Positions 42,425 to 52,201 are shown, numbered from the stretch's first letter. The stretch: 64,000 nt of DNA from Neptuniibacter caesariensis (GCF_000153345.1 NZ_CH724126.1:340774-404773), one strand, 5' to 3'. Numbers and translations are program-made. Notes: generated from the letters alone by a model not told the origin.

Positions 42425-43804
42425 TTAAGTTTTCAGTAAGGTTTTAAAACGGGAAGATTGAGCAATCTCGCCTCCCGTACTGTAATTTGAACTGCGGCTT
42501 TCGATGTGTGACAGGTCGTATAGATAATTCACCATAAGCCCCGCAGATTGCTTCAGCCCATTTTCAGAACTGTCCGCTAGCCAGTTAAGTTGTTCTATTT
42601 GAGCACCATTACTCAGATGGAAATTAGTGACAGGGTCTAGCGCGGTTTTACCTCGACGTTTCTCCTGACTCAGATAGTGAGCTGCCAGCTTCATTAATGG
42701 CTCCTGGCGAGCTTCTATGTCTTCTTCATTCAGGTGCCAGCCGTCCGGAAGCCTTGGCTCACTTAGCTGAAGCCAGGTCTCTCCACCGGGGAGGGTTTTA
42801 AGCTTCTCTTGGTCCTGATTACGCAGCCAGCGAAGGAAGCCAGGTATAGGTGACAGCGTCGAGAACTGGGTCAGGTTGTGATAATCGTGTTGCAGCTCAG
42901 CCACCACGCGTTTGATCAGGAAGTTACCGAAACTAATGCCGGCAAGCCCCCGTTGGGCGTTGGATATTGAATAGAAAATGGCGGTGTCAGCCTCGTTCAT
43001 ATCCAGAATCGGCGCGTCTTCATCGAGTAGTTTCTGGACGTTATCAGCTAACCCCTGAACTAAGGCTACTTCGACGAAAATAAGTGGTTCATCGGGCATT
43101 TTAGGGTGAAAGAAGGCAAAGCAGCGTCGGTCTGACTCTAAGCGGTTCTTTAGATCGTCCCAGCTCTGTATCGCATGAACGGCTTCATATGCGATCAGCT
43201 TTTCCAGCAGATGGGCACCTGAATGCCAGTTGATCTGCTCCATCTGCAGCAGGCCGATATCAAACCAACTGGATAGTAAACGTTTCAGGTCGGCTTCCAG
43301 AGGCAGTAGTTCAGGATACTCTTTACGCAGATCCAGTAGCTCCGCCCGCATATCGACAAGGAACTTAATCCCTTCCGGTAGCTCGGTGAACTGACTGAGC
43401 AGCTTCATGCGAGGTGGATCCAGTTTATCGCGAAGGGCTATGCGGCTGGCTGCTTTATCCTCATTACCTGCATTGCGCCAATGCTCAATGGCTTGTTCGA
43501 CGGCGGTATCATCGACATCGTAGTGTTGAGCAAGCAGCTGGAGGAATTTGAGACGTCCTTGAGCATTCAACGCCAGATAGTTTTCCCCGAGAAGCGCAGC
43601 ACGTCGTCGGGCGGCGACTTCGCCACCGGCATGGGTTAGACAGCTGTCCATCCAGGCCAGTAGTTGTGCCTCTTCTGTTTCACTGATCTCTTCAGAAAGC
43701 TGCAAAGCCTCGCTTTGCTGTTTATCCACAGCGAGCTCATGCCAAACCTTTTTTAACTGGTTCAGGGTGCGATCGAGAAAGCTATTACTGATCTGACTAG
43801 GCAT
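42425..43804 (-). CDS. Malonyl-CoA decarboxylase
   Basis: A 459-aa MCD-family protein that converts malonyl-CoA to acetyl-CoA and CO2. FFHPKMPDEPLIFVEVAL (about 210-227), FSTLSPIPGFLRWL with the conserved catalytic Ser region, and DPVTNFHLSNGAQIEQLNWL with the catalytic His are present; the N-terminal helical oligomerisation domain covers residues 1-190. It is the first gene of a leftward unit with phaB and is divergent from phaJ. It would supply acetyl-CoA and lower malonyl-CoA. Confidence 0.93.
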   Translation of the reverse strand: MPSQISNSFLDRTLNQLKKVWHELAVDKQQSEALQLSEEISETEEAQLLAWMDSCLTHAGGEVAARRRAALLGENYLALNAQGRLKFLQLLAQHYDVDDTAVEQAIEHWRNAGNEDKAASRIALRDKLDPPRMKLLSQFTELPEGIKFLVDMRAELLDLRKEYPELLPLEADLKRLLSSWFDIGLLQMEQINWHSGAHLLEKLIAYEAVHAIQSWDDLKNRLESDRRCFAFFHPKMPDEPLIFVEVALVQGLADNVQKLLDEDAPILDMNEADTAIFYSISNAQRGLAGISFGNFLIKRVVAELQHDYHNLTQFSTLSPIPGFLRWLRNQDQEKLKTLPGGETWLQLSEPRLPDGWHLNEEDIEARQEPLMKLAAHYLSQEKRRGKTALDPVTNFHLSNGAQIEQLNWLADSSENGLKQSAGLMVNYLYDLSHIESRSSNYSTGGEIAQSSRFKTLLKT

Positions 43805-43892
43805 TGTTTACCTCACTTCTTTTCCTAGTTGTCCTCTGCAAATTATGGACTTTTAGGATGGTGTGGAGGGAAAACTAGCAAAGAATTTTCAT

Positions 43893-43924
43893 AAAACCAA
43901 GTATAAACCCTTGGTTTTTTGTTT
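43893..43924. promoter_or_regulatory. Inverted repeat between the MCD and phaJ genes
   Basis: AAAACCAAG (43893-43901) and CTTGGTTTT (43910-43918) form a 9-bp repeat with an 8-bp spacer, followed by a T-run to 43920. It looks like a terminator but sits in a divergent promoter gap. It may be a regulator site or a leader attenuator for phaJ. Confidence 0.5.
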
Positions 43925-44007
43925 CTAAATCGATATGTTTGGCATATTCACAGTCAATTATCGGGCTGAAGAACAAGAAAAAACTAAGTTTGGACGAGGA
44001 ATTACTC

Positions 44008-44445
44008 ATGATGCAGGAACTGCATGGTTACTATCTGGAAGATCTTGAAGTAGGTATGACGGCGAGTTATGCCAAGACAATCACTGAAGCGGATGTTGTG
44101 TTGTTTGCAGGTATCACTGGTGACGATAATCCGGTTCACATCAATGCTGAATATGCCGCGCAGACTATGTTTGAGCAGCGTATCGTACACGGCATGTTCA
44201 GTGCTGGCCTGATCTCAGCGGTGCTTGGTACGCGTATGCCAGGGCCGGGTGCGATCTATATTGATCAGGAACTGCGTTTCAAAGCTCCTGTACATATCGG
44301 GGATACGGTTGTCGCTTCTGCGAAAGTACTGGAGATTGATGAAAAGCGTCGTCGCGTGAAGCTGGAAACGATCTGCCGCGTAGGCGAAAAGGTTGTCGCT
44401 GAAGGTACAGCTACCAATATGGTCGATCGTCGTCCTGCGGAATAA
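44008..44445 (+). CDS. phaJ: MaoC-family (R)-specific enoyl-CoA hydratase
   Basis: Hot-dog-fold protein of 145 aa. The catalytic pair is Asp39 and His44 in AGITGDDNPVHIN, the PhaJ spacing. The ATG at 44008 follows GAGGA by 7 nt; longer in-frame readings upstream lack homology. It hydrates enoyl-CoA to (R)-3-hydroxyacyl-CoA. It is first in a rightward run with an isochorismatase-family gene 13 bp away, an acyl-CoA ligase and a two-component system. Other MaoC substrates are possible. Confidence 0.88.
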   Translation: MMQELHGYYLEDLEVGMTASYAKTITEADVVLFAGITGDDNPVHINAEYAAQTMFEQRIVHGMFSAGLISAVLGTRMPGPGAIYIDQELRFKAPVHIGDTVVASAKVLEIDEKRRRVKLETICRVGEKVVAEGTATNMVDRRPAE

Positions 44446-44458
44446 AAGAGGTTTTACT

Positions 44459-45004
44459 ATGTTAATTGAAGCGGATAAGTCAGCGCTGTTAGTCATTGAT
44501 GTTCAGGAAAAGCTACTGCCGGGTGTTTTTGAGAATGAAAAGCTGGTAGCGAGCTGCAAATGGCTGATGGGTGTTGCCAAACTGATGGATATACCGGTAC
44601 TGGGCTCGGAGCAATACCCTCAGGGTGTGGGACCAACGGTTGCTGAACTGCGTGAACTTCTGCCGGAAGAAGACTTTATCGGCAAGACCCATTTCTCCTG
44701 CGCTGATGCCCCTGAGTGTAGCGCACGTATCGATTCTCTGGATCGGGAGCAGATTGTTATCTGTGGTATGGAATCCCATGTCTGTGTGATGCAGAGCGCA
44801 TTACGGTTACAGGCCCAGGGTAAGCAGGTGTACGTGGTCAGCGATGCGATCTCAGCACGTAACCCCATCGACACAACGGCCGCCATTGAGCGTATGCGTG
44901 AAGAGGGGATCAAAATGGTGACCCGGGAGATGGTGGGGTTTGAATGGATTGGCCGTTCAGATGCGCCGCAGTTTAAAGATTTTAGTATGAACTTCTTGCG
45001 CTAA
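44459..45004 (+). CDS. Isochorismatase-family cysteine hydrolase
   Basis: A 181-aa hydrolase with the complete triad: Asp14 in LLVIDVQEK, Lys76 in FIGKTHFSC, and Cys109 in GMESHVCVMQSAL. Family members hydrolyse amides such as nicotinamide or are uncharacterised YcaC-like enzymes. AAAGAGG precedes the ATG. Position between phaJ and an acyl-CoA ligase gives no definite substrate. Confidence 0.88.
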   Translation: MLIEADKSALLVIDVQEKLLPGVFENEKLVASCKWLMGVAKLMDIPVLGSEQYPQGVGPTVAELRELLPEEDFIGKTHFSCADAPECSARIDSLDREQIVICGMESHVCVMQSALRLQAQGKQVYVVSDAISARNPIDTTAAIERMREEGIKMVTREMVGFEWIGRSDAPQFKDFSMNFLR

Positions 45005-45054
45005 GGAACCCGCGAACAATTCGCAGGTTCCTTTATCAGGGCCCTTCCGGGCCC
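45003..45054 (+). other. Two tandem hairpins between the hydrolase and ligase genes
   Basis: AAGGAACC/GGTTCCTT (45003-45010, 45026-45033) with an inner GCGAA/TTCGC forms a long stem followed by TAT. GGGCCC-TTCC-GGGCCC (45039-45054) forms a second hairpin. There is no U-tract of note, so they probably modulate rather than stop transcription. Confidence 0.6.
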
Positions 45055-45068
45055 TTAACTTTTGGAAG

Positions 45069-46715
45069 ATGGGTAGAGGTATGGAGAATAAAAATAACAA
45101 TCCGTACAGCCTGGGACTGGACAAGAATGCAGCGAACTATGCTGCCCTGACCCCGCTGTCTTTTATTGAACGAGCTGCAACGGTTTATCCCGATCGGACT
45201 GCAGTGATTTACGGAGATCTGCAACGTACTTGGTCACAGACCTATGAGCGTTGTATTCGACTGGCGTCTGCGCTGCGTAAACGCGGTGTCGGTGAAGGGG
45301 ATACGGTAGCCGTTATGTTGCCAAACATCCCTGAGATGCTTGAGCTGCATTTCGCTGTACCTATGACGGGTGCTGTACTGAATACACAGAACACGCGTCT
45401 GGATGCGGAAACGATCGCGTTTATGCTGGATCATGGCGAAGCCCGGGTGGTGATTACGGATCGTGAATTTTCCAATGTGATGGAACGGGCCGTGCGTATG
45501 GCGAGCGTTGATCCTCTGCTGGTGGATGTGGATGATCCTCAGTTCACTGGCGGTGAACTGATCGGTAGTCTGACTTATGAGCAGTTACTAGCCGAAGGTG
45601 ATATTAATGATCACTGGTCTCCGCCGGAAGATGAGTGGCAGGCGATTACCCTGAACTACACTTCAGGGACCACGGGAAATCCGAAAGGTGTGGTTTATCA
45701 TCACCGCGGCGCTCACCTGAATGCGACCAGTAACATTATTGGTCAGAACTTGCCGCCTCATGCGGTTTACCTGTGGACCTTACCGATGTTTCATTGCAAT
45801 GGCTGGTGTTACCCCTGGTCGGTAACCGCGGTTGCAGGAACCCATGTTTGTTTGCGCCACCTACTTCCCGAGAAGGTTTTTGAACTGATTCAGGCCTGTG
45901 GGGTCACCCATTTCTGCGGTGCGCCTGTGGTTCTGAATATGTTGCTCAATGCGCCTGAAGAATCAAAAATGCTGGTGGATCATCCGGTTACAGTAACAAC
46001 GGGTGGCGCTGCGCCGCCTGCGGCGATCATCGAAGGTATGGAGAAAATCGGTATCAAGGTTGTACATGCGTATGGCCTGACAGAGTCTTATGGCCCGAGT
46101 GTGTTCTGTGCCCATCAGGATGAGTGGGATCAGATGGTTCTGGAAGATAAAGCGGCCAAAATGGCGCGACAAGGAGTCAGGGCACCGGCGCTTGAACAGC
46201 TGATGGTGGGTGATCCAGAGACCATGGCACCCGTGCCTCGTGACGGTAAAACCATGGGTGAAGTGTTCATGCGCGGTAACAACGTGATGAAAGGCTATCT
46301 GAAAAACCCTTCCGCTTCTGATGCCGCGTTCTCCGGAGGGTGGTTCCACAGCGGTGATCTGGCTGTCTGGCATGAAGATGGCTATATCGAAGTGAAGGAT
46401 CGCTCCAAAGATGTGATCATTTCGGGCGGTGAGAATATATCGACGATTGAAGTCGAGGATATGCTCTATCGCCATCCAGCTATTTTGGAAGCGGCGGTTG
46501 TAGCGAAACCAGATGAACACTGGGGAGAGGTGCCTTGTGCATTTGTCACTCTGAAAGATGGCCAGAGTGCTACAGAAGCGGAGATTATCGAGTTTACCCG
46601 GAGCAATATGGCGCATTTTAAATGCCCGAAAAAAGTGGTGTTTGCGCCTTTGCCGAAAACTTCCACAGGTAAGGTTCAGAAGTTTGCACTTCGGGCCATG
46701 CTAAAAGATATCTGA
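45069..46715 (+). CDS. Acyl-CoA synthetase (AMP-forming, medium-chain/DmdB-like group)
   Basis: AMP-dependent ligase of about 548 aa. LNYTSGTTGNPKGVVYHHRG is the AMP-binding motif (about 194-213); TLPMFHCNGWCYPW is typical of the group containing medium-chain ligases and the methylmercaptopropionate-CoA ligase DmdB; the catalytic Lys is in KTSTGKVQKFALR near 535. Two starts, 45069 and 45081, are possible; neither has an ideal ribosome site. It precedes a two-component system and follows phaJ, suggesting uptake and oxidation of an organic acid. The exact acid is unknown. Confidence 0.85.
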   Translation: MGRGMENKNNNPYSLGLDKNAANYAALTPLSFIERAATVYPDRTAVIYGDLQRTWSQTYERCIRLASALRKRGVGEGDTVAVMLPNIPEMLELHFAVPMTGAVLNTQNTRLDAETIAFMLDHGEARVVITDREFSNVMERAVRMASVDPLLVDVDDPQFTGGELIGSLTYEQLLAEGDINDHWSPPEDEWQAITLNYTSGTTGNPKGVVYHHRGAHLNATSNIIGQNLPPHAVYLWTLPMFHCNGWCYPWSVTAVAGTHVCLRHLLPEKVFELIQACGVTHFCGAPVVLNMLLNAPEESKMLVDHPVTVTTGGAAPPAAIIEGMEKIGIKVVHAYGLTESYGPSVFCAHQDEWDQMVLEDKAAKMARQGVRAPALEQLMVGDPETMAPVPRDGKTMGEVFMRGNNVMKGYLKNPSASDAAFSGGWFHSGDLAVWHEDGYIEVKDRSKDVIISGGENISTIEVEDMLYRHPAILEAAVVAKPDEHWGEVPCAFVTLKDGQSATEAEIIEFTRSNMAHFKCPKKVVFAPLPKTSTGKVQKFALRAMLKDI

Positions 46716-46726
46716 TCTCCCTCCTT

Positions 46727-46759
46727 ATTCCGCGGCAGGCTGGAAGCTTGCTGCGGAAT
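46727..46759 (+). other. Hairpin between the ligase and histidine kinase genes
   Basis: ATTCCGC (46727-46733) and GCGGAAT (46753-46759) with further imperfect pairs inside form a stable stem-loop. No U-tract follows, so attenuation or mRNA-end protection is more likely than full termination. Confidence 0.5.
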
Positions 46760-46784
46760 CTATCCAATTCCTGTTAGTATCACT

Positions 46785-48344
46785 ATGTTATATAGCCATT
46801 TTTTTGAAGCCCGAAACAGTTTGATGGAACCCGCTGCCAAGCAAGCAAATAAGTATGCTGCTGATGATCAGGAGCACAATCGTCTGTTAGCCGAGATGGC
46901 TGAGCAGTCTACCGATATGATCTCACGGCATACCCCGGACAACTGGGAGTTCATTTATGCCTCACCTGCCGTTGAGCATCTGTTGGGCTTTTCGGTGGAT
47001 GAAATTGTCGGGATGTCAGCCTATGAGCTTTATCATCCGGACGATGTAGAAGATTTTAAACGCCGTGCCCCCAGTGTCAGTTATGAGCGTGGCACTTATA
47101 CCCATACCTATCGTTTTCGGCGTAAAGATGGCCAGTATACCTGGCTGGAGAGCACCAGCCGTTCAATTCGAGACCCGGATAGCGGCGAGCTGAAAGAGAT
47201 TCTGGTGGTTTCCAGGGATGCGAGTCATCGTATTAATGCGGAGCAGACCAATCGGCGTTTGGCCCGGGTATTGGAAAGCAGTAGCGATCTGGTTGCTTTT
47301 GTAGATCTGGAGCGCGTTGTCACTGATCTGAATGAAGCTGCCCGTAGTGTTTTAGCTTTGGATTGCCGAAAAGAGCTGGTCCACCTCAGAGATCTTTTTC
47401 AACCGCAAAGTTATCAGATACTCATCGATGAGGGTTTGCCCGCTGCATTGTGTAAGGGACAGTGGAAAGGCGAGTCAGAAATGGTTGGTGCCGAAGGGAA
47501 ATTGGTGCCAGTGATGCTTGAGATCCTGGCTCACCGGGCGGTGACCGGGCATGTCGAATATTTCTCACTGGTAGCCAGGGATATGTCTGCACAACGAGCG
47601 CTGGAAGCGGAGCGATATCGCTATCAAACCGAGGTAAGTCATTCTTCGCGATTGATAACGATGGGTGAGATGGCATCCGGCCTTGCGCATGAATTAAACC
47701 AGCCGCTGACCGCAATTGTGAACTATGTGCGGGGCATAGAGCGGCGTACGGCTGATACGGAATCGGTACCGGTTGAGCTGATTGAAAAGCCACTCAACAA
47801 AATTGCCGGTACAGCGCTACGCGCAGGTGAAATTATCCGTAGTATGATGGATTTCACCCGTAAACGTCAGCCTCATCAGCAAGCGATCCAGTTAAGGTCA
47901 CTATTAGATGATGTGATCCAGCTCTGTTCCAGCCAGGCGAGCGCGGCCAATGTCCAGTTAGATAATCTGATCTCAGATCGAATTCCGGTGGTCGAAGCGG
48001 ATCAGATTCAACTGGAACAGATCCTGTTGAATCTACTATTGAATGGAATTGAGGCCAGTACAGGTAATGAGCAGACCGAACCTGCTCAAGTGTGGATTGA
48101 TGCTATTGAGGGTGAAGACCAGCAGGTTATAATCCGGGTTCATGATCAGGGCTGCGGTTTACCTGAAGATGACCTAGAGCAGTTGTTCCAGCAGTTTTAT
48201 ACCACCAAGGCGGATGGTCTGGGCATGGGATTGGCCATTAGCCGGTCACTTGTCGAAGCTCAGGGTGGACAACTGTGGGCGGAGCCGGCTAGCCGTGGTG
48301 GTGCGGTATTCAGCTTTAGCCTGAATCAGATAGACCCGGATTAA
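46785..48344 (+). CDS. Two-PAS sensor histidine kinase (FixL-like)
   Basis: Soluble 519-aa kinase with no membrane segment. PAS1 spans about 35-150 (a PAS-fold-3 domain), PAS2 about 155-270, then the phosphoacceptor His302 in GLAHELNQPLTAIVNYVRG, and a HATPase domain with N box LLNLLLNGIEAS, G1 DQGCGL and G2 GLGMGLAISRS. The second PAS lacks an evident haem histidine, so it is not a proven oxygen sensor. The cognate regulator is 18 bp downstream. No clear ribosome site precedes the start; a later ATG at 46824 is possible. Confidence 0.9.
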   Translation: MLYSHFFEARNSLMEPAAKQANKYAADDQEHNRLLAEMAEQSTDMISRHTPDNWEFIYASPAVEHLLGFSVDEIVGMSAYELYHPDDVEDFKRRAPSVSYERGTYTHTYRFRRKDGQYTWLESTSRSIRDPDSGELKEILVVSRDASHRINAEQTNRRLARVLESSSDLVAFVDLERVVTDLNEAARSVLALDCRKELVHLRDLFQPQSYQILIDEGLPAALCKGQWKGESEMVGAEGKLVPVMLEILAHRAVTGHVEYFSLVARDMSAQRALEAERYRYQTEVSHSSRLITMGEMASGLAHELNQPLTAIVNYVRGIERRTADTESVPVELIEKPLNKIAGTALRAGEIIRSMMDFTRKRQPHQQAIQLRSLLDDVIQLCSSQASAANVQLDNLISDRIPVVEADQIQLEQILLNLLLNGIEASTGNEQTEPAQVWIDAIEGEDQQVIIRVHDQGCGLPEDDLEQLFQQFYTTKADGLGMGLAISRSLVEAQGGQLWAEPASRGGAVFSFSLNQIDPD

Positions 48345-48362
48345 TTTTATAGCAGAGAGAAT

Positions 48363-48983
48363 ATGTCTGAGCAGATTGTTTTTGTCGTGGATGATGATGA
48401 GGATGTACGAGATTCCTTGCAGTGGTTGCTGGAGTCGGTCGATTTGAATGTCCGTAGCTATGAATCCGCTCAGGCGTTTATGGATGCTTACCCGCAGGGG
48501 CAGAGCGGCTGTGTTTTGATGGATGTACGCATGCCGGGTTTAAGTGGTTTGAGTGCTCAGAAGAAATTGCCCGAGTATGAGATAGATATTCCACTGATCA
48601 TGATTTCGGCGCATGGCAATGTGGATACCGCGGTCACGGCGATGACCCAAGGTGCTCGTACTTTTCTTGAGAAACCTTTCAATGATCAAAGCCTGATCGA
48701 CCATGTGCAGAAAGCATTAGCGCAGGACCTGGCCCAACGGGAATCCCGCCAGCGAAAGCATCATATCGCTGCATTGTTTAACGCCCTAACCAAGCGTGAA
48801 AAACAGGTGTTTGAGCGCGTGATTAAAGGGGCGTCTAATCAGGATATGGCGGATGATCTTGGGATCAACCGTAAAACTATCGAAGGTCACCGGGCCAACC
48901 TGATGAATAAAATGGAGGCCGACTCACTGGCCGACCTTATCCAGATGGCGGTAATACTGGGGTTAGTTGGCGCTAACTCATAA
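48363..48983 (+). CDS. FixJ/NarL-type response regulator
   Basis: A 206-aa response regulator: receiver domain (1-120) with acidic pocket DDDED (10-14), phosphoacceptor Asp54 in LMDVRMPG and Lys in FLEKPF; LuxR-type HTH (about 140-200, LTKREKQVFERVIKGASNQD). FixJ-family members pair with soluble PAS kinases, as here. The likely targets are the adjacent acyl-CoA metabolism genes, by context only. Confidence 0.92.
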   Translation: MSEQIVFVVDDDEDVRDSLQWLLESVDLNVRSYESAQAFMDAYPQGQSGCVLMDVRMPGLSGLSAQKKLPEYEIDIPLIMISAHGNVDTAVTAMTQGARTFLEKPFNDQSLIDHVQKALAQDLAQRESRQRKHHIAALFNALTKREKQVFERVIKGASNQDMADDLGINRKTIEGHRANLMNKMEADSLADLIQMAVILGLVGANS

Positions 48984-48991
48984 GCTGTGAA

Positions 48992-49654
48992 TTAGCTTGG
49001 TTCCATCCAGTAGTTCTCTTCGGTATAGATCAGGTTGGTTGCCCCCGGCTCAGGAAGGGACAGTTGAAAAGCAGGTCGCTTTGATAGCCGTTCATAATAT
49101 CGACTGACGTTCGGAAAAACAGAAATATCGGTAAACAGTCGCCCGGCATGCAGGCTGTAACCCACGCCGATATCCGCCCCTGAAAAACCACTTTTCAAAA
49201 GGTAATCCTGATTTTCTAATTGTGTTTCCAGTACCTCAATAGCCTTTTCCAGACGTCGGGTTTCCAGTTTTCTGACGGTAGGTGAGCGAAGCTCAGAGTC
49301 AAAAATAACAATCTGCTGTTGGGTCAGACTGGCGACGTGCACACAGATGGTTTCTGCGTAATGTAACCATTGTAGCCACTCAGCTCGTTCAGGATCTCCC
49401 GGCTTGCGCCAGAGGTTTTTGGTGTCGTAGTTCTCGCACAGCCACTCAGTTATCGCACCACTCTCATAGAGGGTGGTGTCGCCATCAATTAAACAGGGGA
49501 CCCGGCCCAACGGGTGTCGTGACATATAGTCATCGCTACGCAGCTCTTCACCGAAAGAAAGGGTAATCACTTCCGCATCCAGATTCAGTTCGTTTATCAG
49601 CCAAAGTGATCGCATCGAGCGAGCTTCCTGGCAGTGAAACAGAGTAATGGCCAT
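48992..49654 (-). CDS. Glutathione S-transferase family protein
   Basis: A 220-aa GST. The thioredoxin-fold half (1-80) includes RSMRSLWLINELNLDAEVIT, with a Ser near the active site, and the conserved GRVPCLIDGDTTLYESGAI; the helical half follows (about 90-215). The ATG at 49654 has GGA 7 nt upstream; another four codons upstream exist. It converges on the response regulator gene with an 8-bp gap. Substrate unknown. Confidence 0.88.
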   Translation of the reverse strand: MAITLFHCQEARSMRSLWLINELNLDAEVITLSFGEELRSDDYMSRHPLGRVPCLIDGDTTLYESGAITEWLCENYDTKNLWRKPGDPERAEWLQWLHYAETICVHVASLTQQQIVIFDSELRSPTVRKLETRRLEKAIEVLETQLENQDYLLKSGFSGADIGVGYSLHAGRLFTDISVFPNVSRYYERLSKRPAFQLSLPEPGATNLIYTEENYWMEPS

Positions 49655-49689
49655 AGCAACATCCATTGCAGTAATGAATCTAGGATACT

Positions 49690-49719
49690 GGGGTATTTAC
49701 CTATTTATGTAAATACCCC
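49690..49719. other. 11-bp perfect inverted repeat between MCP and GST genes
   Basis: GGGGTATTTAC (49690-49700) and GTAAATACCCC (49709-49719) flank CTATTTAT. There is no U-tract on either side. It could be a terminator without tail for the MCP gene or an operator for GST. Confidence 0.6.
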
Positions 49720-49735
49720 AACTGCAGGCAATCGC

Positions 49736-51316
49736 TTAAGCGTTTTGTTTGGCCCAGAATTGAGAAGAGAGTTCCGCAAACCCTTGGGATATCCCCTGTA
49801 GGTCTGTGCTGGTGGATGAGCTTACCCCAACGGCATCAAGGTTTTGCTCAGACATATCCCTGATGCGGTAGACGCTGCCACTAATCTCATCAGCAACAGC
49901 ACTCTGTTGTTCCACCGCTGCAGCGATATGCGTGTTCATATCATTAATGATCTCCATGGCCGAATGGATGCTGCTTAATGATTCCGATGTTTTTTGGCTG
50001 TGCTCTACGCAGCTAACGGTTTTATCCTGGCCTTGTTTCATCACCTTAACTGCTTGGGAAGCATTACCCTGTAATTTCTCGATCATAGTTCTGATCTCTT
50101 CAGTAGAGGCCTGGGTTCTGCTGGCTAACAGTCGGACTTCATCTGCTACGACAGAAAAGCCTCGTCCGGCATCCCCTGCACGCGCGGCTTCGATCGCGGC
50201 GTTCAGAGCGAGCAGGTTGGTTTGCTCGGCGATCTCGACAATAACATTGAGAATGGTTGAGATCTCATTACTACTCATTTCTACGTGACCGATCACTTCA
50301 GATGCGGCTGCAATATCATGCTGCAGCGCCTGAATCGCCTGGACACTGTCATCGACAATTCTTCGCCCGCGGGAGACCTCATCTAAGCCATCGGCTGCTG
50401 AGGTAGAGCTGTTCTGTGCATTACCAGCGACCTCCTGAATACTGGCGGACATCTGATTCACCGCAGCAGCAACTTGATCAGTTTCGGCAAACTGACTCTT
50501 TGCGCCGCTTTCTGACTGAGCTACAGCAGCGGCAAGGCCTGAAGACTGGGTCGAAAGATTTTTAGCAGAATCTGATATACGCCCCACTAAGCCTGCAGTT
50601 TCAGACTGAAGCATTTTTAGCGCTTGGGTTAGCTGGCCAATGTCATCATTCCTGCCGGTGTATATGTAACGGCTTACCGGATTGTTGATGACCTCTTGAG
50701 AAGCTTTAACCAGCTTTTGATACGGGGTAAAGAAGAACAGGGTGAGTCCAAGTGATAGCAGGGATGCTGCGGTAAATATTGCTGCCGCTGTAGTAGCGGA
50801 CGGATTTAACAGGAAGAACAGCAGCCAGGCACATAGAATAGGCAGGGTAATGGCCGATAGACAACGAGTGCGGAAAGATAGCCCATGCTTAACCTTGCTA
50901 GGTATTTTGCCCTCCATAAGCGAGGGATATACCTTCTCTGCTCTGTCTATGTACTCCCGTTTGGGTTTTCGGCGTACTGATTGATACTCGAATACCGTTC
51001 CATTGCGTTCGATCGGTGTGACATACGCATCGACCCAATAATGGTCGCCGTTTTTACAGCGGTTTTTAACAATCCCCATCCAGGAGTGGTGATTTTTCAC
51101 GGTATTCCAGAGGTCTTCAAAGGCGGCTGGGGGCATATCCGGGTGCCGGACGGCATTGTGATTTTTGCCGATTAACTCCTCTTTGGTGAAACCGCTAAGC
51201 TGTTCGAAATCTCTATTTACGTAGGTTACAGCACCTTTTAAATCTGTCGTCGAGAGTATATTCATTGAACTCTCGTAGTCGACTTCCTTGTTTGAAACGG
51301 GGAGATTCTTTTTCAT
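49736..51316 (-). CDS. Aer-like methyl-accepting chemotaxis protein (PAS-linked)
   Basis: A 526-aa receptor. An N-terminal PAS domain (about 15-125, with [20 protein letters not shown] and [20 protein letters not shown]) is typical of energy-taxis receptors related to Aer. Two close membrane helices (about 155-200) have almost no periplasmic loop. HAMP-like linker and the signalling tip [20 protein letters not shown] follow, then [12 protein letters not shown]. It senses redox or metabolic state from inside rather than external ligands. Monocistronic. Confidence 0.92.
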   Translation of the reverse strand: MKKNLPVSNKEVDYESSMNILSTTDLKGAVTYVNRDFEQLSGFTKEELIGKNHNAVRHPDMPPAAFEDLWNTVKNHHSWMGIVKNRCKNGDHYWVDAYVTPIERNGTVFEYQSVRRKPKREYIDRAEKVYPSLMEGKIPSKVKHGLSFRTRCLSAITLPILCAWLLFFLLNPSATTAAAIFTAASLLSLGLTLFFFTPYQKLVKASQEVINNPVSRYIYTGRNDDIGQLTQALKMLQSETAGLVGRISDSAKNLSTQSSGLAAAVAQSESGAKSQFAETDQVAAAVNQMSASIQEVAGNAQNSSTSAADGLDEVSRGRRIVDDSVQAIQALQHDIAAASEVIGHVEMSSNEISTILNVIVEIAEQTNLLALNAAIEAARAGDAGRGFSVVADEVRLLASRTQASTEEIRTMIEKLQGNASQAVKVMKQGQDKTVSCVEHSQKTSESLSSIHSAMEIINDMNTHIAAAVEQQSAVADEISGSVYRIRDMSEQNLDAVGVSSSTSTDLQGISQGFAELSSQFWAKQNA

Positions 51317-51424
51317 ACGACTACATCACTTGTGTATTTATTTTTATTGGATAGCAATTAACCATACTTGTAGCAAGGTTATAAGTGAAGCCGGCGAAAG
51401 AAGAACTATGAAAAATAGTGGAAA

Positions 51425-52201
51425 CTAGCGGGCGTTTTTTATGAACTGTCCTGGACTCACGCCGGTTTTGTCCCGAAACATATGGATAAAGGCTGCGGAG
51501 GAGCCATAGCCAAGTTCCAGCGCAATGTGCGTGATACTGTAGCCTGCACTAAGCAGCTCGAGCGACTTGAGAAATCTTAGTTGTAGTAACCATTGTTGCA
51601 CCGACATGCCTGTTTCTTTCATAAATTTTCGCTCCAAAGTCCGTTTGGAAACCGATAGTTCTATAGCTAGTTTCGCAGTGGTTTTACGTAGAGAAGGTTG
51701 TTCATAGAACATTTGGCAAAGCCGATAGAGGTCTCGGGAAGCGGGCCAGGGGAGTTGGTCATGATCGGTTTCCAGCCGATGCAGGCTGGCAAGCATCAAT
51801 GCTATCAGCTCAGCTTCATAGCCTTGCCTGGAGTAATGTACCGAGAATGTGGAAGCTTCCAGAATGAGTTGTTTCAGAAGTGGCGTAATCTTCAATACCT
51901 TACTGGTTTGCCAATCGCTAAATTGATCGGAATGCTCAATGTAGAGGCTTTTTAATGAGGAGCCATATTCACTGTATACCTGATGTTCATGTCCCTGTGG
52001 AATCCAGACTGCTTTTTCAGGGGGAATAAACAGGCGCTCGCCAAGTACCTCAACGATTAGCACTCCAGATGTAGCATAAAGAAGCTGGTGCCACTCATGC
52101 TGGTGCTTAGGAAAGAAATGCTGTGGCGGCATGACTTCCTGCCTGACAAAAACAGGGCGTGGCAATTTCTTTAGGGTGAGAAGTGACAGTGGTTGTTTCA
52201 T
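51425..52201 (-). CDS. AraC-family regulator with cupin domain
   Basis: A 258-aa AraC-type regulator. An N-terminal cupin (about 20-90, HQHEWHQLLYATSGVLIVEV) and a C-terminal two-HTH domain (about 155-255, LAIELSVSKRTLERKFMKET and IALELGYGSSAAFIHMFRDK). It is divergent from the rhodanese gene with 100 bp between starts, which is its probable target. Confidence 0.88.
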   Translation of the reverse strand: MKQPLSLLTLKKLPRPVFVRQEVMPPQHFFPKHQHEWHQLLYATSGVLIVEVLGERLFIPPEKAVWIPQGHEHQVYSEYGSSLKSLYIEHSDQFSDWQTSKVLKITPLLKQLILEASTFSVHYSRQGYEAELIALMLASLHRLETDHDQLPWPASRDLYRLCQMFYEQPSLRKTTAKLAIELSVSKRTLERKFMKETGMSVQQWLLQLRFLKSLELLSAGYSITHIALELGYGSSAAFIHMFRDKTGVSPGQFIKNAR

